Assembly: GCF_021191705.1 (NCBI RefSeq)
Contig: NZ_JAIWPU010000010.1
Location: 98,058 to 162,057, forward strand
Source of the DNA: Proluteimonas flavola
GTDB taxonomy: Bacteria > Pseudomonadota > Gammaproteobacteria > Xanthomonadales > Xanthomonadaceae
Reading direction: 5' to 3'
DNA length: 64,000 bases
Shown: in pieces, positions 30,232-39,362 of the stretch
Position numbering within the stretch: the first letter of the stretch is position 1
Layout of the letters: each line of letters opens with the position of its first letter
Translations under genes and position numbers: made by a program
Notes under the pieces: generated by a model
Told to the model about the DNA's origin: nothing
The model's input: only the letters and a program-made list of their open reading frames with translations
The model's database searches: none

Positions 30232-30374
30232 GGGGTTGCCCGCACGGGCCTGGTGGTGCCGGCGCATGTGTCGGGATCGGAGCGGGGGCAGACTGGCGGC
30301 ATCGTCATGGACGTGATTGTCGCGGCTCGTGTCATCACGCCGCAAACCGCGCGCGTCTGCGGCATGCTGGCGCG

Positions 30375-30986
30375 ATGAAAGCGCTGCGCGACATGACGGG
30401 TCTTGAAGGGACGGTGCAATTCGCGCAGCGCTGGCTTCCCATTCCCGAAGCGGATGCGTTGTTCGAGGCGTTGCGTGTGGATATCCCTTGGACCCGCCAT
30501 CGTCTGCGCATCTTCGGGCGCGAGGTGGACGCGCCGCGGCTCAGTTGCTGGATCGGCGATCCCGAGGCGGCCTATCGTTACTCGGGCGCGCGTTTTGCGC
30601 CCGAGCCGTGGTCTGAGGTGTTGGTACCGGTGCGCGATGCGGTCTCCGAAGCCGCGGAAGTCGCCTTCAACAGCGTACTCGCCAATCTGTATCGCGATGG
30701 GCGCGATGCGATGGGCTGGCACAGCGACGACGAGCGCGAGCTCGGACCCCGGCCGGTGATCGCGTCATTGAGCCTCGGGGCGACGCGGCGGTTCGTGTTG
30801 AAGGCGCGTGCGCCGGACATGGACGGCCGGTTCGCGCGACACGTGCTGGAACTGCCGCACGGCAGCCTGCTGGTGATGCGTGGCGACACCCAGGTGCGCT
30901 ACCGGCACGCATTGCCGCGAACGGCGAAGCCGGTCGGGCCACGGATCAATCTGACGTTCCGGAGGATCCTGCCATTGCAGGTGTAA
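30375..30986 (+). CDS. AlkB-family alpha-ketoglutarate-dependent dioxygenase
   Basis: A 203-aa protein of the ALKBH2/3-like branch, which removes alkyl groups from damaged DNA or RNA bases. The Fe(II) site is in GWHSDDERELG (His-x-Asp) near residue 115 and RHALPRT near 178; the 2-oxoglutarate arginines are in RINLTFRRI near 190. NSVLANLYRDGRDAM precedes the first histidine as usual. It is divergent from the RgpF-like gene and convergent with the lipid-transport operon. Substrate preference is not visible. Confidence 0.9.
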   Translation: MKALRDMTGLEGTVQFAQRWLPIPEADALFEALRVDIPWTRHRLRIFGREVDAPRLSCWIGDPEAAYRYSGARFAPEPWSEVLVPVRDAVSEAAEVAFNSVLANLYRDGRDAMGWHSDDERELGPRPVIASLSLGATRRFVLKARAPDMDGRFARHVLELPHGSLLVMRGDTQVRYRHALPRTAKPVGPRINLTFRRILPLQV

Positions 30987-31085
30987 CCCAGGACGGCTGC
31001 TGCGCCGTCGCGATGGAACCCTGCACGGCCATGAGCCGAGGTGCGCACAGGTTGACGCGGTGCGCTCCACAGGCGTAGACGACCG

Positions 31086-31772
31086 TCAGCGCCTCGCCGC
31101 GGCAGGCCTCTCATGCGCGCGTTCATGCGCGTTGCCGGATTCGAGAATCCATCCGGCCATCTCGCTGCTGACGCTCTGCAGCGCGACCGAGAACGCATCG
31201 ACCACCTGGGCGACCTCGGCGCTGGCGGCAGGTTGGGCCGCCACGAAGGTGCGCGAGCCGGCGACGGTCTGGTCGATGTTGTGGATCAGCTTGACGTTGG
31301 CTTCGATCGTCGCCGCGGGCAGCGCATTGCCGTTGTAGTCGGCCTCGAACCGGCGCAGGTCGATGACCAGCTTGTAGTCTGCGGTAATGCCCGCGCCCTG
31401 GCGTGCGACGGCCGGGATGTGGCCCGAGTCCTCGAGCGTGCGCAGCACGGTGTCGTGCAGCATGTCGGTCGGGGTCTTGGCCCAGCTGGCGCTGCGGTAG
31501 ACCTGCAGTTCGGACGGCGTCGGGCGCACGGCGATGCGGAAGCTGTCGATCATGCGCGCGGCGGTCGGCGGGCTCAGCGTCAGCTGCCAGTCGGCGCGCG
31601 GCCACGCCGGATCGGCCTCGACGCGCGGGTCGGGCGCGTAGATCGTCGAACGGTCGCGATCGCCGCCACCGCCGCCCAGCAGCGAACTGCAGCCGGCAAG
31701 CAGGGTGCCGAGCACGAGTGCGACGGCGAGGCGGGGCAGGACGTGTCGCGTGGAGGTCGTGGGCGTGATCAT
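31086..31772 (-). CDS. ABC-type transport auxiliary lipoprotein (PqiC/DUF330-like)
   Basis: A 228-aa lipoprotein. The N-terminal signal ends in LVLGTLLAGCSSLLG, a lipobox with Cys at about residue 28. The body has SFRIAVRPTPSELQVYRSAS and WAKTPTDMLHDTVLRTLEDS, typical of the auxiliary lipoproteins found with MCE-domain lipid transporters. The ATG at 31772 overlaps the mlaD-like stop (ATGA). Here it replaces the MlaC-type shuttle, so it probably works at the outer membrane with the MCE protein. Confidence 0.88.
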   Translation of the reverse strand: MITPTTSTRHVLPRLAVALVLGTLLAGCSSLLGGGGGDRDRSTIYAPDPRVEADPAWPRADWQLTLSPPTAARMIDSFRIAVRPTPSELQVYRSASWAKTPTDMLHDTVLRTLEDSGHIPAVARQGAGITADYKLVIDLRRFEADYNGNALPAATIEANVKLIHNIDQTVAGSRTFVAAQPAASAEVAQVVDAFSVALQSVSSEMAGWILESGNAHERAHERPAAARR

Positions 31773-32695
31773 TCGGGTTCGAATTCCTTCGGCGCGTCGC
31801 GGCCGAGCAGGTAGCGCGCGGGGTTGGCGTCCAGGCGGTCGCTGATGCGGCGCAGGTCGCGGACCAGCGAGCGCAGTTCGCCGAGCGTCGGGCCGAGCTG
31901 CGACAGGCCGTCGTTGGCGAAACTGCTGATCGCCGCGCGGTTCTCGTTGAGGATGGTGTCGGCGCCGCCGGCGGCCGAGTCCATGCGCGCCAGCGTGCTT
32001 TCCAGGCTCGCGACGAGCGTCGGCAGCTTCTGCACCAGTTCGCGGTCGAAGCTGGTCATCGCGCGATTGGTCGTGGTCAGCGTCTGCTCCAGCTGTTCGC
32101 TGGCGGTGCGCGCGTTGACGATGATCGCGGCCAGGTCCTCGCGTTGCCCGGCGACCGAACCGGTCATGCCCTCGATGTTCTCCAGCGTGTTGGAGATGCG
32201 CGCGACGTTCTCCTCGCTGAGCACCTGGTCGAGCCGCTCGACGAGGCGGTTCGCGGTGTCGGAGATGTTCTGCAGCGCCGAGGCTTCGGTCTGGATGATC
32301 GGCACGCGGTCGCTGTCTTCGGCCACCAGCAGCGGCGCTTCGGGCGAGCCGCCGGTGAGCTGGATGATCGGCGAACCGGTCAGGCTGGTCATCGACATGC
32401 GCGCGCGCGTATCGGTCTTGACCGGCGCATTGGCCTGCACGCGCAGCCGCGCGATGACCTGGCGCGGGTCCTGCGGCGCGAGCTGCAGGGTGTCGACCGT
32501 GCCGACGGCGATGCCGTTGTACTGCACGCTGCTGCCTTCGCTCAGTCCGGTCACCGGCTCGCGGAAGACGACGTCGTACTCGTTCCAGCTGCGGTCGGAC
32601 GAATACTTCGCCGCCCACAGCGCGAAGCCGAGCAGGGCGATCGACGCGATGAGCGTGAACGCGCCGATGAGGATGTAGTTGGCTCTCGTTTCCAT
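31769..32695 (-). CDS. mlaD: MCE-domain lipid transport protein, MlaD-like
   Basis: A 308-aa protein with one N-terminal helix (ILIGAFTLIASIALLGFALW) and an MCE domain at residues ~40-120, with VFREPVTGLSEGSSVQYNGI and VGTV as the hallmark. The C-terminal half is helical (LVERLDQVLSEENVARISNT and similar), as in longer family members that form a periplasmic tube. It is encoded after mlaF (3 bp gap) and before the lipoprotein gene. It is likely the periplasmic substrate-binding part of a phospholipid transporter. Confidence 0.92.
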   Translation of the reverse strand: METRANYILIGAFTLIASIALLGFALWAAKYSSDRSWNEYDVVFREPVTGLSEGSSVQYNGIAVGTVDTLQLAPQDPRQVIARLRVQANAPVKTDTRARMSMTSLTGSPIIQLTGGSPEAPLLVAEDSDRVPIIQTEASALQNISDTANRLVERLDQVLSEENVARISNTLENIEGMTGSVAGQREDLAAIIVNARTASEQLEQTLTTTNRAMTSFDRELVQKLPTLVASLESTLARMDSAAGGADTILNENRAAISSFANDGLSQLGPTLGELRSLVRDLRRISDRLDANPARYLLGRDAPKEFEPE

Positions 32696-32698
32696 GGC

Positions 32699-33592
32699 TC
32701 AGTGGGCTCCCGGGCCGTCGGCCCTGGCATCGCGTGCGGCACGGCCGCGCGGGCCGTGGAAATAATCCTGGATCCAGGGATGGTCGATCCGTTCGATCTC
32801 CGCCACCGGGGCCACCGCGACCACCTGTTTGTCGGCCAGGACCGCGATGCGGTCACAGATAGCGTACAGGGTGTCGAGGTCGTGTGTGATCAGGAACACG
32901 GTCAGTCCCAGCGCTTCCTGCAGCGTGCGGATCAGGCGGTCGAACGCGGCCGCGCCGATCGGATCGAGACCGGCCGTGGGCTCGTCGAGAAACAGCAGCG
33001 GCGGGTCGAGCGCCAGCGCACGCGCCAGGCCCGCGCGCTTGCGCATGCCGCCCGACAGCTCCGCCGGCAGCTTGTCGAGCGCGTTCGCCGGCAGGCCGGA
33101 CAATTTGACCTTCAGCAGCGCCAGTTCGTAGCGCAGCGAATCGCGCAGGTCCGGGTGGTGTTCCTTCAGCGGCACCTGCACGTTTTCGCCCACGGTCAGC
33201 GACGAGAACAGTGCGCCGTCCTGGAACAGCACGCCGGTGTTGCGCTCGATGTGCCTGCGTTCTTCGATGTCGCGCGACAGCGCGTCGGCGCCCAGCACTT
33301 CGATAGTGCCGGCCTGCGGCGGACGCAGGCCGAGGATGCTGCGCATCAGCACCGACTTGCCGGTGCCCGAACCGCCGACCACGCCGAGGATCTCGCCGCG
33401 GCGCACGTCGAGGTCGAGATGGTCGTGCACGGTCTGCGCGCCGAACCGGTTGACCAGGCCACGCACGCGGATGGCGACGTCGCCGGAGGCGACGTCGGGA
33501 TCGGGGATTGGGGATTGGGGATTCGGCAAAGCGTCGCCGTCCCGCGGAACGGGCACACCTGGGCGCTGCTGCTCTTTCGAATCACCGATCAC
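32699..33592 (-). CDS. mlaF: ABC transporter ATP-binding protein, MlaF-like
   Basis: A 297-aa ATPase for the lipid transporter. Walker A is GGSGTGKSVLMRSI near residue 75, the Q-loop GVLFQDGALFSSLT near 120, the signature LSGGMRKRAGLARALAL near 180, Walker B LLFLDEPTAGLDP near 197, and the switch ITHDLDTLY near 232. The first ~45 residues are unusual: they include NPQSPIPDPD, encoded by the GGGATTGG octamer tract at 33500-33526. No start codon exists between that tract and the ABC fold, so the repeat is translated if GTG 33592 or GTG 33556 is the start. Confidence 0.92.
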   Translation of the reverse strand: MIGDSKEQQRPGVPVPRDGDALPNPQSPIPDPDVASGDVAIRVRGLVNRFGAQTVHDHLDLDVRRGEILGVVGGSGTGKSVLMRSILGLRPPQAGTIEVLGADALSRDIEERRHIERNTGVLFQDGALFSSLTVGENVQVPLKEHHPDLRDSLRYELALLKVKLSGLPANALDKLPAELSGGMRKRAGLARALALDPPLLFLDEPTAGLDPIGAAAFDRLIRTLQEALGLTVFLITHDLDTLYAICDRIAVLADKQVVAVAPVAEIERIDHPWIQDYFHGPRGRAARDARADGPGAH

Positions 33593-33605
33593 GAATCACC
33601 AATCC
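33500..33605. repeat. Octamer-type repeats at the mlaE-mlaF junction
   Basis: Bases 33500-33526 hold GGGGATT units in tandem and 33578-33605 hold GAATCACC/GATCACGAATCACC units. The same GGGATTSG unit recurs at 41787-41830. Here it lies within the 5' end of mlaF and reaches into the 21-bp gap after mlaE. Such octamer tracts are frequent between genes in xanthomonads and look like small mobile or slippage-grown repeats. Confidence 0.7.
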
Positions 33606-33613
33606 CGGCTCCA

Positions 33614-34726
33614 TCACCACCCCACATGCATGAACCAGATCGCGGCGAACGCGTCGAACACGATCACCAGCGAGATCGTCTGCACCACGCTCGACGTGGT
33701 GCGCTCGCCGACCGACTGCGCCGTGCCCTTGACCTGCAGGCCTTCCAGACAGCCGATCAGGCCGATCACCAGCGCGAAGATCGGCGCCTTCGACATGCCG
33801 ACGAAGAAATGCCGGACATTCATGGTCTCGTACATGCGCGCCATGTAGGCCTGCGGCGGGATGTCGAGGCTGAAGGCGCCCACGGTCAGGCCGCCGACCA
33901 GGCCGGCGATCATCGCGATGAAGGTCAGCAGCGGCAGCATCACCATCAGCGCGACCACGCGCGGGATCACCAGCAGATCCACCGGGTCGAGCCCCAGCGT
34001 GCGGATCGCATCGACTTCTTCGCGGCTCACCATCGCGCCGATCTGCGCGGTGAACGCACTGGCGGTGCGGCCGGCCAGCAGGATCGCCGTCAGCAGCACG
34101 CCGAACTCGCGCAGGAACGCGATCGAGACCAGTTCGACGACGAAGATCGTCGCGCCGAATTCGGCCAGCACGGTCGAGCCGAGAAACGCGATCACCGCGC
34201 CGACCAGGAACGACAGCAGCGCGACCAGCGGCACCGCGTCCAGGCCGACCTGTTCCATGTGGTGCACGGTCGAGGTCAAGCGGAAGCGTCGCGGCGACAC
34301 CAGCAGACGACCGAGCTTGAGCAGGGTTTCGCCGAGGAAGCTGACCAGCGCGACGACTTCGCGCCAGTTGTCGTGCATCGTCTCGCCGAAACGCGCGAGC
34401 GCGGCATACACGCCGTAGTCGCGCTTCTTCTTCGGCCGGTCGTCGGCGACGTCTTCGATCGCCTCGACCAGCGCGTGGTGATCGTCGCGGAAGCGGAACG
34501 TCGAGAAATCCAGGCCGCGTTTCTCGGCGAAGCGCAGCAGTTGCAGCACGCCGACCGAATCCAGCCGGTCCACGCCGGTAGCGTCCACGTCGCCCGCCGG
34601 CGCTTCGTGCGCGCGCAACACCGTCTCGATGTCGCCGGCGTGCGCGAGCGTCCAGTGTCCGTGCAGCCGCAGCGACCCACCGTCACCGGTATCGGCGCTG
34701 GGCGTGGCGTGTCGGGGGACGGTCAT
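33614..34726 (-). CDS. mlaE: ABC transporter permease MlaE with N-terminal STAS domain
   Basis: A 370-aa permease. Residues ~18-95 look like a STAS domain (LRLHGHWTLAHAGDIETVLR, VDRLDSVGVLQLL), doing the job of MlaB in cis. Residues ~125-370 are the MlaE fold with about six helices; FGATIFVVELVSIAFLREFG and GAMVSREEVDAIRTLGLDPV are hallmark segments. First gene of the minus-strand operon mlaE-mlaF-mlaD-lipoprotein. It should keep outer-membrane lipid asymmetry or carry lipids between membranes. Confidence 0.93.
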   Translation of the reverse strand: MTVPRHATPSADTGDGGSLRLHGHWTLAHAGDIETVLRAHEAPAGDVDATGVDRLDSVGVLQLLRFAEKRGLDFSTFRFRDDHHALVEAIEDVADDRPKKKRDYGVYAALARFGETMHDNWREVVALVSFLGETLLKLGRLLVSPRRFRLTSTVHHMEQVGLDAVPLVALLSFLVGAVIAFLGSTVLAEFGATIFVVELVSIAFLREFGVLLTAILLAGRTASAFTAQIGAMVSREEVDAIRTLGLDPVDLLVIPRVVALMVMLPLLTFIAMIAGLVGGLTVGAFSLDIPPQAYMARMYETMNVRHFFVGMSKAPIFALVIGLIGCLEGLQVKGTAQSVGERTTSSVVQTISLVIVFDAFAAIWFMHVGW

Positions 34727-34843
34727 GCAGGCATCGGTCGGTCGAGGTGCAAACGCCGGTGAGCATACCGAAATCGGGTGTGACGCTGCGCATCACGGCG
34801 GCGCGGCCTACCGGGCAACCGGTGCCCATGCGATCCTGTGCCG

Positions 34844-36097
34844 ATGTCCGGCGCCACTCCGCTCACCACTGCCAGCTACGCCACGCGCATCGCCTTCGTG
34901 GTCGAGCTGGCCGAGCATCTGCATGCCTACGGCACCACCGCGCAGCGCCTCGAGGGTGCGGTGATCGCGGTGACCCAGCAGCTCGGCATCGACTGCGAGC
35001 CGTGGGTGAACCCGACCGGCATGGTGCTGTCCTTCAGCGATCCGCTGCGCCCGCCGGGCGACAGCGACACCACCCGCGTGATCCGCATGTCGCCGGGTGA
35101 CGTGGACCTCTACAAGCTGTGCGAGACCGACCGCATCGCCGAGCAGGTGATGGCCGGCGAGATGGACCTGGCCGAGGGTTATGCCGCGTTGCGCGCGCTC
35201 GACGAACGCCAGCCGCGCGCCTGGGGCAAGGCGCTGCAGGTCATGGGGTTCGCGATGGTAGCCATGGGCGTCGCCGGCCTGTGGCGGCTGCCGTGGGCCG
35301 ACATCGCGACGGCGGGCACCATCGGCCTGCTGATCGGCCTGCTCGACATGGTCACGCGCAACGGCACGCGGCTGAAGGAAGCGCACGAAGCGCTGGCCGG
35401 CATGCTGGCCGGCCTGGTCGCGATCCTGGTATCGGCCTTCGTCGCACCGCTGAACCTCAATACCGTGGTCATCGCATCGCTGATCGTGATGCTGCCCGGC
35501 ATGGCGCTGACCAATGCGATCAACGAACTGACCAGCCAGCATCTGGTGTCGGGCACCGCGCGCTTCGCCGGTGCGATCACCACCGTGCTCAAACTCACCA
35601 TCGGCACGATCATCGCGCTCACGCTGATGCAGATGCTCGGCGTGAGCCCGAACGTGCGCGCGCTGCGGCCGCAGCCCGACTGGGTGGAATGGGTGGCGCT
35701 GGCGACTGCGGCCGGTGCGTTCGCGATCCTGTTCCGCGCCGGCCGCCGCGACGTGCTGCTGGTGATGGGCGCCGCCGCGTCGGGATATCTCGTCTCGCGC
35801 TGGGTCGGCGCTGCGTTGGGCCCGAACATCGGCCTGTTCGTCGCCGCGCTGGCGACCACTGCGGCGGGCAACGGCTACGCGCGCTGGGCCAATCGCCCGG
35901 GCGCAGTGATCCGGGTGCCCGGCCTGATCATGCTGGTGCCCGGCAGCAACAGCCTGCGCGGGCTGATGAATCTGGTGCAGCAGCAGGACGTGGCCGCGGG
36001 CCAGGAGGCGGTGCTGGTGGTGATGAACATCGTGCTGGCGCTGATCGCGGGCCTGCTGTTCGGCAACGTGTTGCTGCCGGCGCGCAAGAATCTTTGA
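34844..36097 (+). CDS. Threonine/serine exporter family protein (ThrE-type, fused)
   Basis: A 417-aa membrane protein. The N-terminal ~110 residues are soluble (FVVELAEHLHAYGTTAQRLE, typical of ThrE) and the rest holds about ten helices in two blocks, matching a fusion of the ThrE and ThrE_2 domains. RVPGLIMLVPGSNSLRGLMN near residue 365 is a family segment. It likely exports threonine or serine. ATG 34844 is chosen; GTG 34838 adds two residues. A terminal-inverted-repeat element begins on the base after its stop. Confidence 0.88.
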   Translation: MSGATPLTTASYATRIAFVVELAEHLHAYGTTAQRLEGAVIAVTQQLGIDCEPWVNPTGMVLSFSDPLRPPGDSDTTRVIRMSPGDVDLYKLCETDRIAEQVMAGEMDLAEGYAALRALDERQPRAWGKALQVMGFAMVAMGVAGLWRLPWADIATAGTIGLLIGLLDMVTRNGTRLKEAHEALAGMLAGLVAILVSAFVAPLNLNTVVIASLIVMLPGMALTNAINELTSQHLVSGTARFAGAITTVLKLTIGTIIALTLMQMLGVSPNVRALRPQPDWVEWVALATAAGAFAILFRAGRRDVLLVMGAAASGYLVSRWVGAALGPNIGLFVAALATTAAGNGYARWANRPGAVIRVPGLIMLVPGSNSLRGLMNLVQQQDVAAGQEAVLVVMNIVLALIAGLLFGNVLLPARKNL

Positions 36098-36275
36098 GAA
36101 CCTGTTCACGATCCCGCCGAACGTCGCGTGGCCGCGTTGCGGCCACCCTGCGGGCCGGGCCCGTGGACGTGCAGACCCGCGTCATCGCTCGGTCGCGTAC
36201 GGACGTACGCGCTCTCGCGCTTCCTTGGCCTGCACGCCCACACGCTCCGGCGCGACATACGCCCAGATCGTGAAC
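36098..36275. mobile_element. MITE-like element with GAACCTGTTCACGATC end, long form
   Basis: The left end GAACCTGTTCACGATC (36098-36113) is the inverse of GATCGTGAAC (36266-36275); the last six bases of the right end are worn. The last ~30 bases (CGCTCCGGCGCGACATACGC) are shared with the short element at 46115-46173. An internal motif GCGTCATCGCTCGGTCG (36179-36195) occurs again, inverted, at 47559-47575. It begins directly after the stop of the ThrE-type gene. No coding capacity. Confidence 0.65.
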
Positions 36276-36290
36276 TGAGCGCCGCACATG

Positions 36291-36314
36291 AAAACGCCCT
36301 CCGTGCGGAGGGCG
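36291..36314 (-). terminator. Rho-independent terminator for the H-NS-like gene
   Basis: CGCCCTCCG (36295-36303) and CGGAGGGCG (36306-36314) form a 9-bp stem; read on the minus strand it is followed by TTTT (36294-36291). It lies 38 bp after the stop of the H-NS-like gene. Confidence 0.85.
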
Positions 36315-36351
36315 TCGTCGAAGCGGCATTGCACGGCTTGCGCCGCCGCGG

Positions 36352-36726
36352 TCACTTCTGGATCAGGAACTCTTCGAGCTTGCGGCCCTTCTTGGTGTGC
36401 GCGGCCAGCCACAGCGGCTGCTTGCCACGACCGGTCCAGGTCTCGTTCTTGTTCGCCGGGTTGCGGTACTTCGGCGGCACCTTGCCGAGCTTGCGTCCCT
36501 TGGTCGCGCTCTTGCGCGTCGCCGGGGCGGCGGCGGATGCCGCGCGCGGTGCGCCGCCACCGAACAGCTCGGCGATGCTGTAACCCTCGGCCGCGGCCAG
36601 GTCGGTCAGCTTCTTGCGCACGGCCGTCAGCGGCTTGCGCTTCTTGAGCGTGGTCTTGCGCGCCTTGGCCTGGGTGATCAGCGCGTCGAGCTGTTGGGGG
36701 GAAAATGCATTGAGGTCAAACGCCAT
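36352..36726 (-). CDS. H-NS-family nucleoid protein
   Basis: A 124-aa basic protein. The N-terminal ~60 residues (FSPQQLDALITQAKARKTTL) are helical and should dimerise; an Ala/Pro linker follows; the C-terminus KYRNPANKNETWTGRGKQPL and KGRKLEEFL carry the H-NS DNA-binding loop (TWTGRGKQP). It is expected to bind AT-rich DNA and silence acquired genes, such as the polysaccharide or transposase regions. It stands alone with its own terminator. TATAAA lies on the minus strand at 36797-36792 as a possible -10, but no good -35 was seen. Confidence 0.9.
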   Translation of the reverse strand: MAFDLNAFSPQQLDALITQAKARKTTLKKRKPLTAVRKKLTDLAAAEGYSIAELFGGGAPRAASAAAPATRKSATKGRKLGKVPPKYRNPANKNETWTGRGKQPLWLAAHTKKGRKLEEFLIQK

Positions 36727-36905
36727 TCGAGTCGGCTCCGGCTGATTGTTGGGAATGCCAGTCCATGGGCAGGTGCGGCATCTTAATCCTGTTTATACCG
36801 GGCCGACAAATACCGCGCGCACGGCGTCGCGGCCTGGGCGTGCAGGCCGTGTGAACATTGCGGATTATCCGACGGTAAATGCCGGCGGGTGCGCGCCGGA
36901 AACCG

Positions 36906-38600
36906 TCAGCCGCGCAGGCGCGAAAACAGCGCCTCGCGATCGAGACCCTCGGCTTCGCTGGCGCTGCGGGCGCGATATTCGAATGCGCCCGATTCCAGTC
37001 CGCGCGCCGACACCACCACGCGATGCGGGATGCCGATCAGTTCGATGTCGCCGAACATCATCCCCGGGCGCAGGCCGCGATCGTCGAGCACCGTCTCGAA
37101 GCCGGCAGCGCGGAGTTCGCGATAGAGCGCGTCCGCCGCCTCGGCCACGTGCGCCTCGTTCTTCGGGTTGATCACGCACACCGCCACCTGCCACGGCGCC
37201 ATCGCGAGCGGCCACACTATGCCCTTGGCATCGTGGTTCTGTTCGATCGCCGCGGCGACGATGCGCGATACGCCGATGCCGTAGCAGCCCATGAAGGGCA
37301 CGGTCGCCTTGCCGGTGGCGTCGAGCACCTTGAAGTTCATGGCCTCGGCGTACTTGCGGCCGAGCTGGAACACGTGGCCGACCTCGATGCCGCGGGCGAT
37401 TTTCAGTTCGCCGCCGTCCTGCGCGCGGTCGCCGACGACGACGTCGCGGATATCGGCGACGACGTCGGCCTCGGGCAGATCGCGGCTCCAGTTGACGCCG
37501 GCGATGTGGAAACCGGTTTCGTTGGCACCGACGACGAAATCGGCCAGTGCCGCGACTTCCAGGTCGGCGACGACGCGGATCGGCCTGATCGCACCGATCG
37601 GGCCCAGAAAGCCCGGCGTGGCGCCCAGGTGTCCGGCGATTTCCGCTTCCGTCGCCATGCGGTAATCGGCCAGGCCGTCGACCTTGGCGAGCTTGATCGC
37701 ATTGACCGCGTGGTCGCCGCGCACCAGCGCGAGCACGAAGCTCTCGCCGGCCATCAGCGCGATCGATTTCGCGGTGCGCGCGAGTGGAATATCGAGCAGG
37801 GCGGCGACGTCCTCGCAGGTCTTCTGCGTGGGCGTGTCGACCTTGCGCAGGCCTTCCGATGCAGCTGGACGCGGCGCGGGTGCAGCGGCGCGCGCGGCTT
37901 CGACATTCGCGGCATAGTCCGAACCGGTCGAGAACACCAGCGCGTCCTCGCCCGAATCGGCGATCACGTGGAATTCCTGCGAGGCGTCGCCGCCGATCGC
38001 GCCCGAATCGGCCTGTACCGACCGGAACTCGAGCCCGAGACGGGTGAAGATGCGCGTGTAGGCGGCATGCATCTTCTGGTACGAGGCGGCCATGCCGGCC
38101 TCGTCGATGTCGAACGAATACGCGTCCTTCATCAGGAATTCGCGCGCGCGCATCACGCCGAAACGCGGGCGGATCTCGTCGCGGAACTTGGTCTGGATCT
38201 GGTAGAAATTCACCGGCAGCTGCTTGTAGCTGCCCAGTTCGCCGCGCGCGAAATCGGTGACGACTTCCTCGTGGGTCGGGCCGAAGCAGTACCAGCTTTC
38301 CTTGCGGTCCTGCATCTTCAGCAACTGGCCGCCGAACTTTTCCCAGCGCCCGGTTTCTTCCCACAGCTCGCGCGGCTGCACGGCCGGCATCAGCAGTTCG
38401 ATCGCGCCGGCGGCGTCCATTTCCTCGCGCACGATGCCTTCGACCTTGCGCAGCACGCGCAGGCCCAGCGGCGACCACGTATAGAGACCGGCGCCCAGCC
38501 TGCGCAGCATGCCGGCCTTGAGCATCAGCTTGTGGCTGGCGACCTCGGCATCGGCGGGCGTTTCTTTCTCGGTGCGGAGATGGAACTGCGACAGGCGCAT
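36906..38600 (-). CDS. proS: Prolyl-tRNA synthetase, bacterial type
   Basis: A 564-aa class II synthetase that charges tRNA-Pro. Motif 1 and 2 regions are visible: [20 protein letters not shown] near residue 35, [17 protein letters not shown] near 105 and [20 protein letters not shown] near 138; motif 3 is [20 protein letters not shown] near 442. The inserted YbaK-like editing domain lies at ~225-380. ATG 38600 starts the conserved [20 protein letters not shown]; the frame stays open upstream but that part is not conserved. Confidence 0.97.
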   Translation of the reverse strand: MRLSQFHLRTEKETPADAEVASHKLMLKAGMLRRLGAGLYTWSPLGLRVLRKVEGIVREEMDAAGAIELLMPAVQPRELWEETGRWEKFGGQLLKMQDRKESWYCFGPTHEEVVTDFARGELGSYKQLPVNFYQIQTKFRDEIRPRFGVMRAREFLMKDAYSFDIDEAGMAASYQKMHAAYTRIFTRLGLEFRSVQADSGAIGGDASQEFHVIADSGEDALVFSTGSDYAANVEAARAAAPAPRPAASEGLRKVDTPTQKTCEDVAALLDIPLARTAKSIALMAGESFVLALVRGDHAVNAIKLAKVDGLADYRMATEAEIAGHLGATPGFLGPIGAIRPIRVVADLEVAALADFVVGANETGFHIAGVNWSRDLPEADVVADIRDVVVGDRAQDGGELKIARGIEVGHVFQLGRKYAEAMNFKVLDATGKATVPFMGCYGIGVSRIVAAAIEQNHDAKGIVWPLAMAPWQVAVCVINPKNEAHVAEAADALYRELRAAGFETVLDDRGLRPGMMFGDIELIGIPHRVVVSARGLESGAFEYRARSASEAEGLDREALFSRLRG

Positions 38601-38695
38601 CGGCGGCTTCTGGCTGGAGATGAAAGGGGGCGTATTGTGCCACGCGCGCCCCTGCGGTCCGGCCCGGCGGGCGCGCTGCGGTCGGCGCTGTACAC

Positions 38696-38846
38696 CGTCA
38701 TTCCCGCTGGATACTCCCCGACCAGCCGTGCCGCCTCTCCAGCGGCTGTAGGAACGCGCTTGCGCGCGATCGGTTCCCTGCGAATGCCTCGATCGCGCGC
38801 AAGCGCGCTCCCACGGAAACCCTCCGGCGCCGTCGCGGGAATGACG
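38696..38846. repeat. Nested palindromic REP-type elements
   Basis: Outer arms CGTCATTCCCGC (38696-38707) and GCGGGAATGACG (38835-38846) are exact inverses. Inside, CGCGCTTGCGCGCGATCG (38755-38772) and CGATCGCGCGCAAGCGCG (38790-38807) form a perfect 18-bp inverted repeat around 17 bases. They fill the 274-bp gap between proS and the DUF4124 gene, both on the minus strand. The rest of the gap shows no gene. Confidence 0.8.
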
Positions 38847-38874
38847 CGCAAAGGGACTCTTGTTCAGAGGATTC

Positions 38875-39255
38875 CTAGCGGCAGTAGGCGCGGACCGCGG
38901 CTTCCGACAGCGCGAGCTGGTCGGCGCGTTCGCTGCCGGCGAGTTCGCGCGGCGTGCCGTCGGCGCCGAGCTGCTGCACCGCGCCTTCGCCCCTGAGCGC
39001 GGCGACGTTGGTCCGGGCGAGTTCGCACTGGGTGTTGCCGCTGCCGGCGTTCGCGGTCGTCGCCGCAGGCGTGACCGGCGTGGACGAAGCGGCGTTGCCG
39101 TGCACGTTGCGTACTTCGAAGCGTGTGCCCGCGGGCGGCGGCGTCTGCGAGTAATGGGTGACGCCGCGCGCGTCCTTCCAGCTGTAGACCTCGCTGGCGG
39201 CGAGTGGCGCGGCGGCGATGAGCAGTGCAAGGGCGGTCACGAAAGTGCGGCGCAT
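38875..39255 (-). CDS. DUF4124 domain secreted protein
   Basis: A 126-aa protein with a signal peptide ([20 protein letters not shown]) and the DUF4124 pattern [20 protein letters not shown] at residues ~21-40. The rest is an Ala/Thr-rich linker and a C-terminal helical part with [15 protein letters not shown]. Function of DUF4124 is unknown; it is common in periplasmic proteins of gamma-proteobacteria. ATG 39255 is picked because the signal peptide begins there; a longer frame from 39318 lacks a sensible N-terminus. Confidence 0.85.
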   Translation of the reverse strand: MRRTFVTALALLIAAAPLAASEVYSWKDARGVTHYSQTPPPAGTRFEVRNVHGNAASSTPVTPAATTANAGSGNTQCELARTNVAALRGEGAVQQLGADGTPRELAGSERADQLALSEAAVRAYCR

Positions 39256-39362
39256 GGCGGTCCCCGGCAGGTGCTCGAATGTGGCGGCGATTGCAGCACT
39301 CCGGGGCCGCAGGCGCAACCGCCGTCGCCGGGCGGCCCGATGCAGGCGCTACACTGCCCCGC

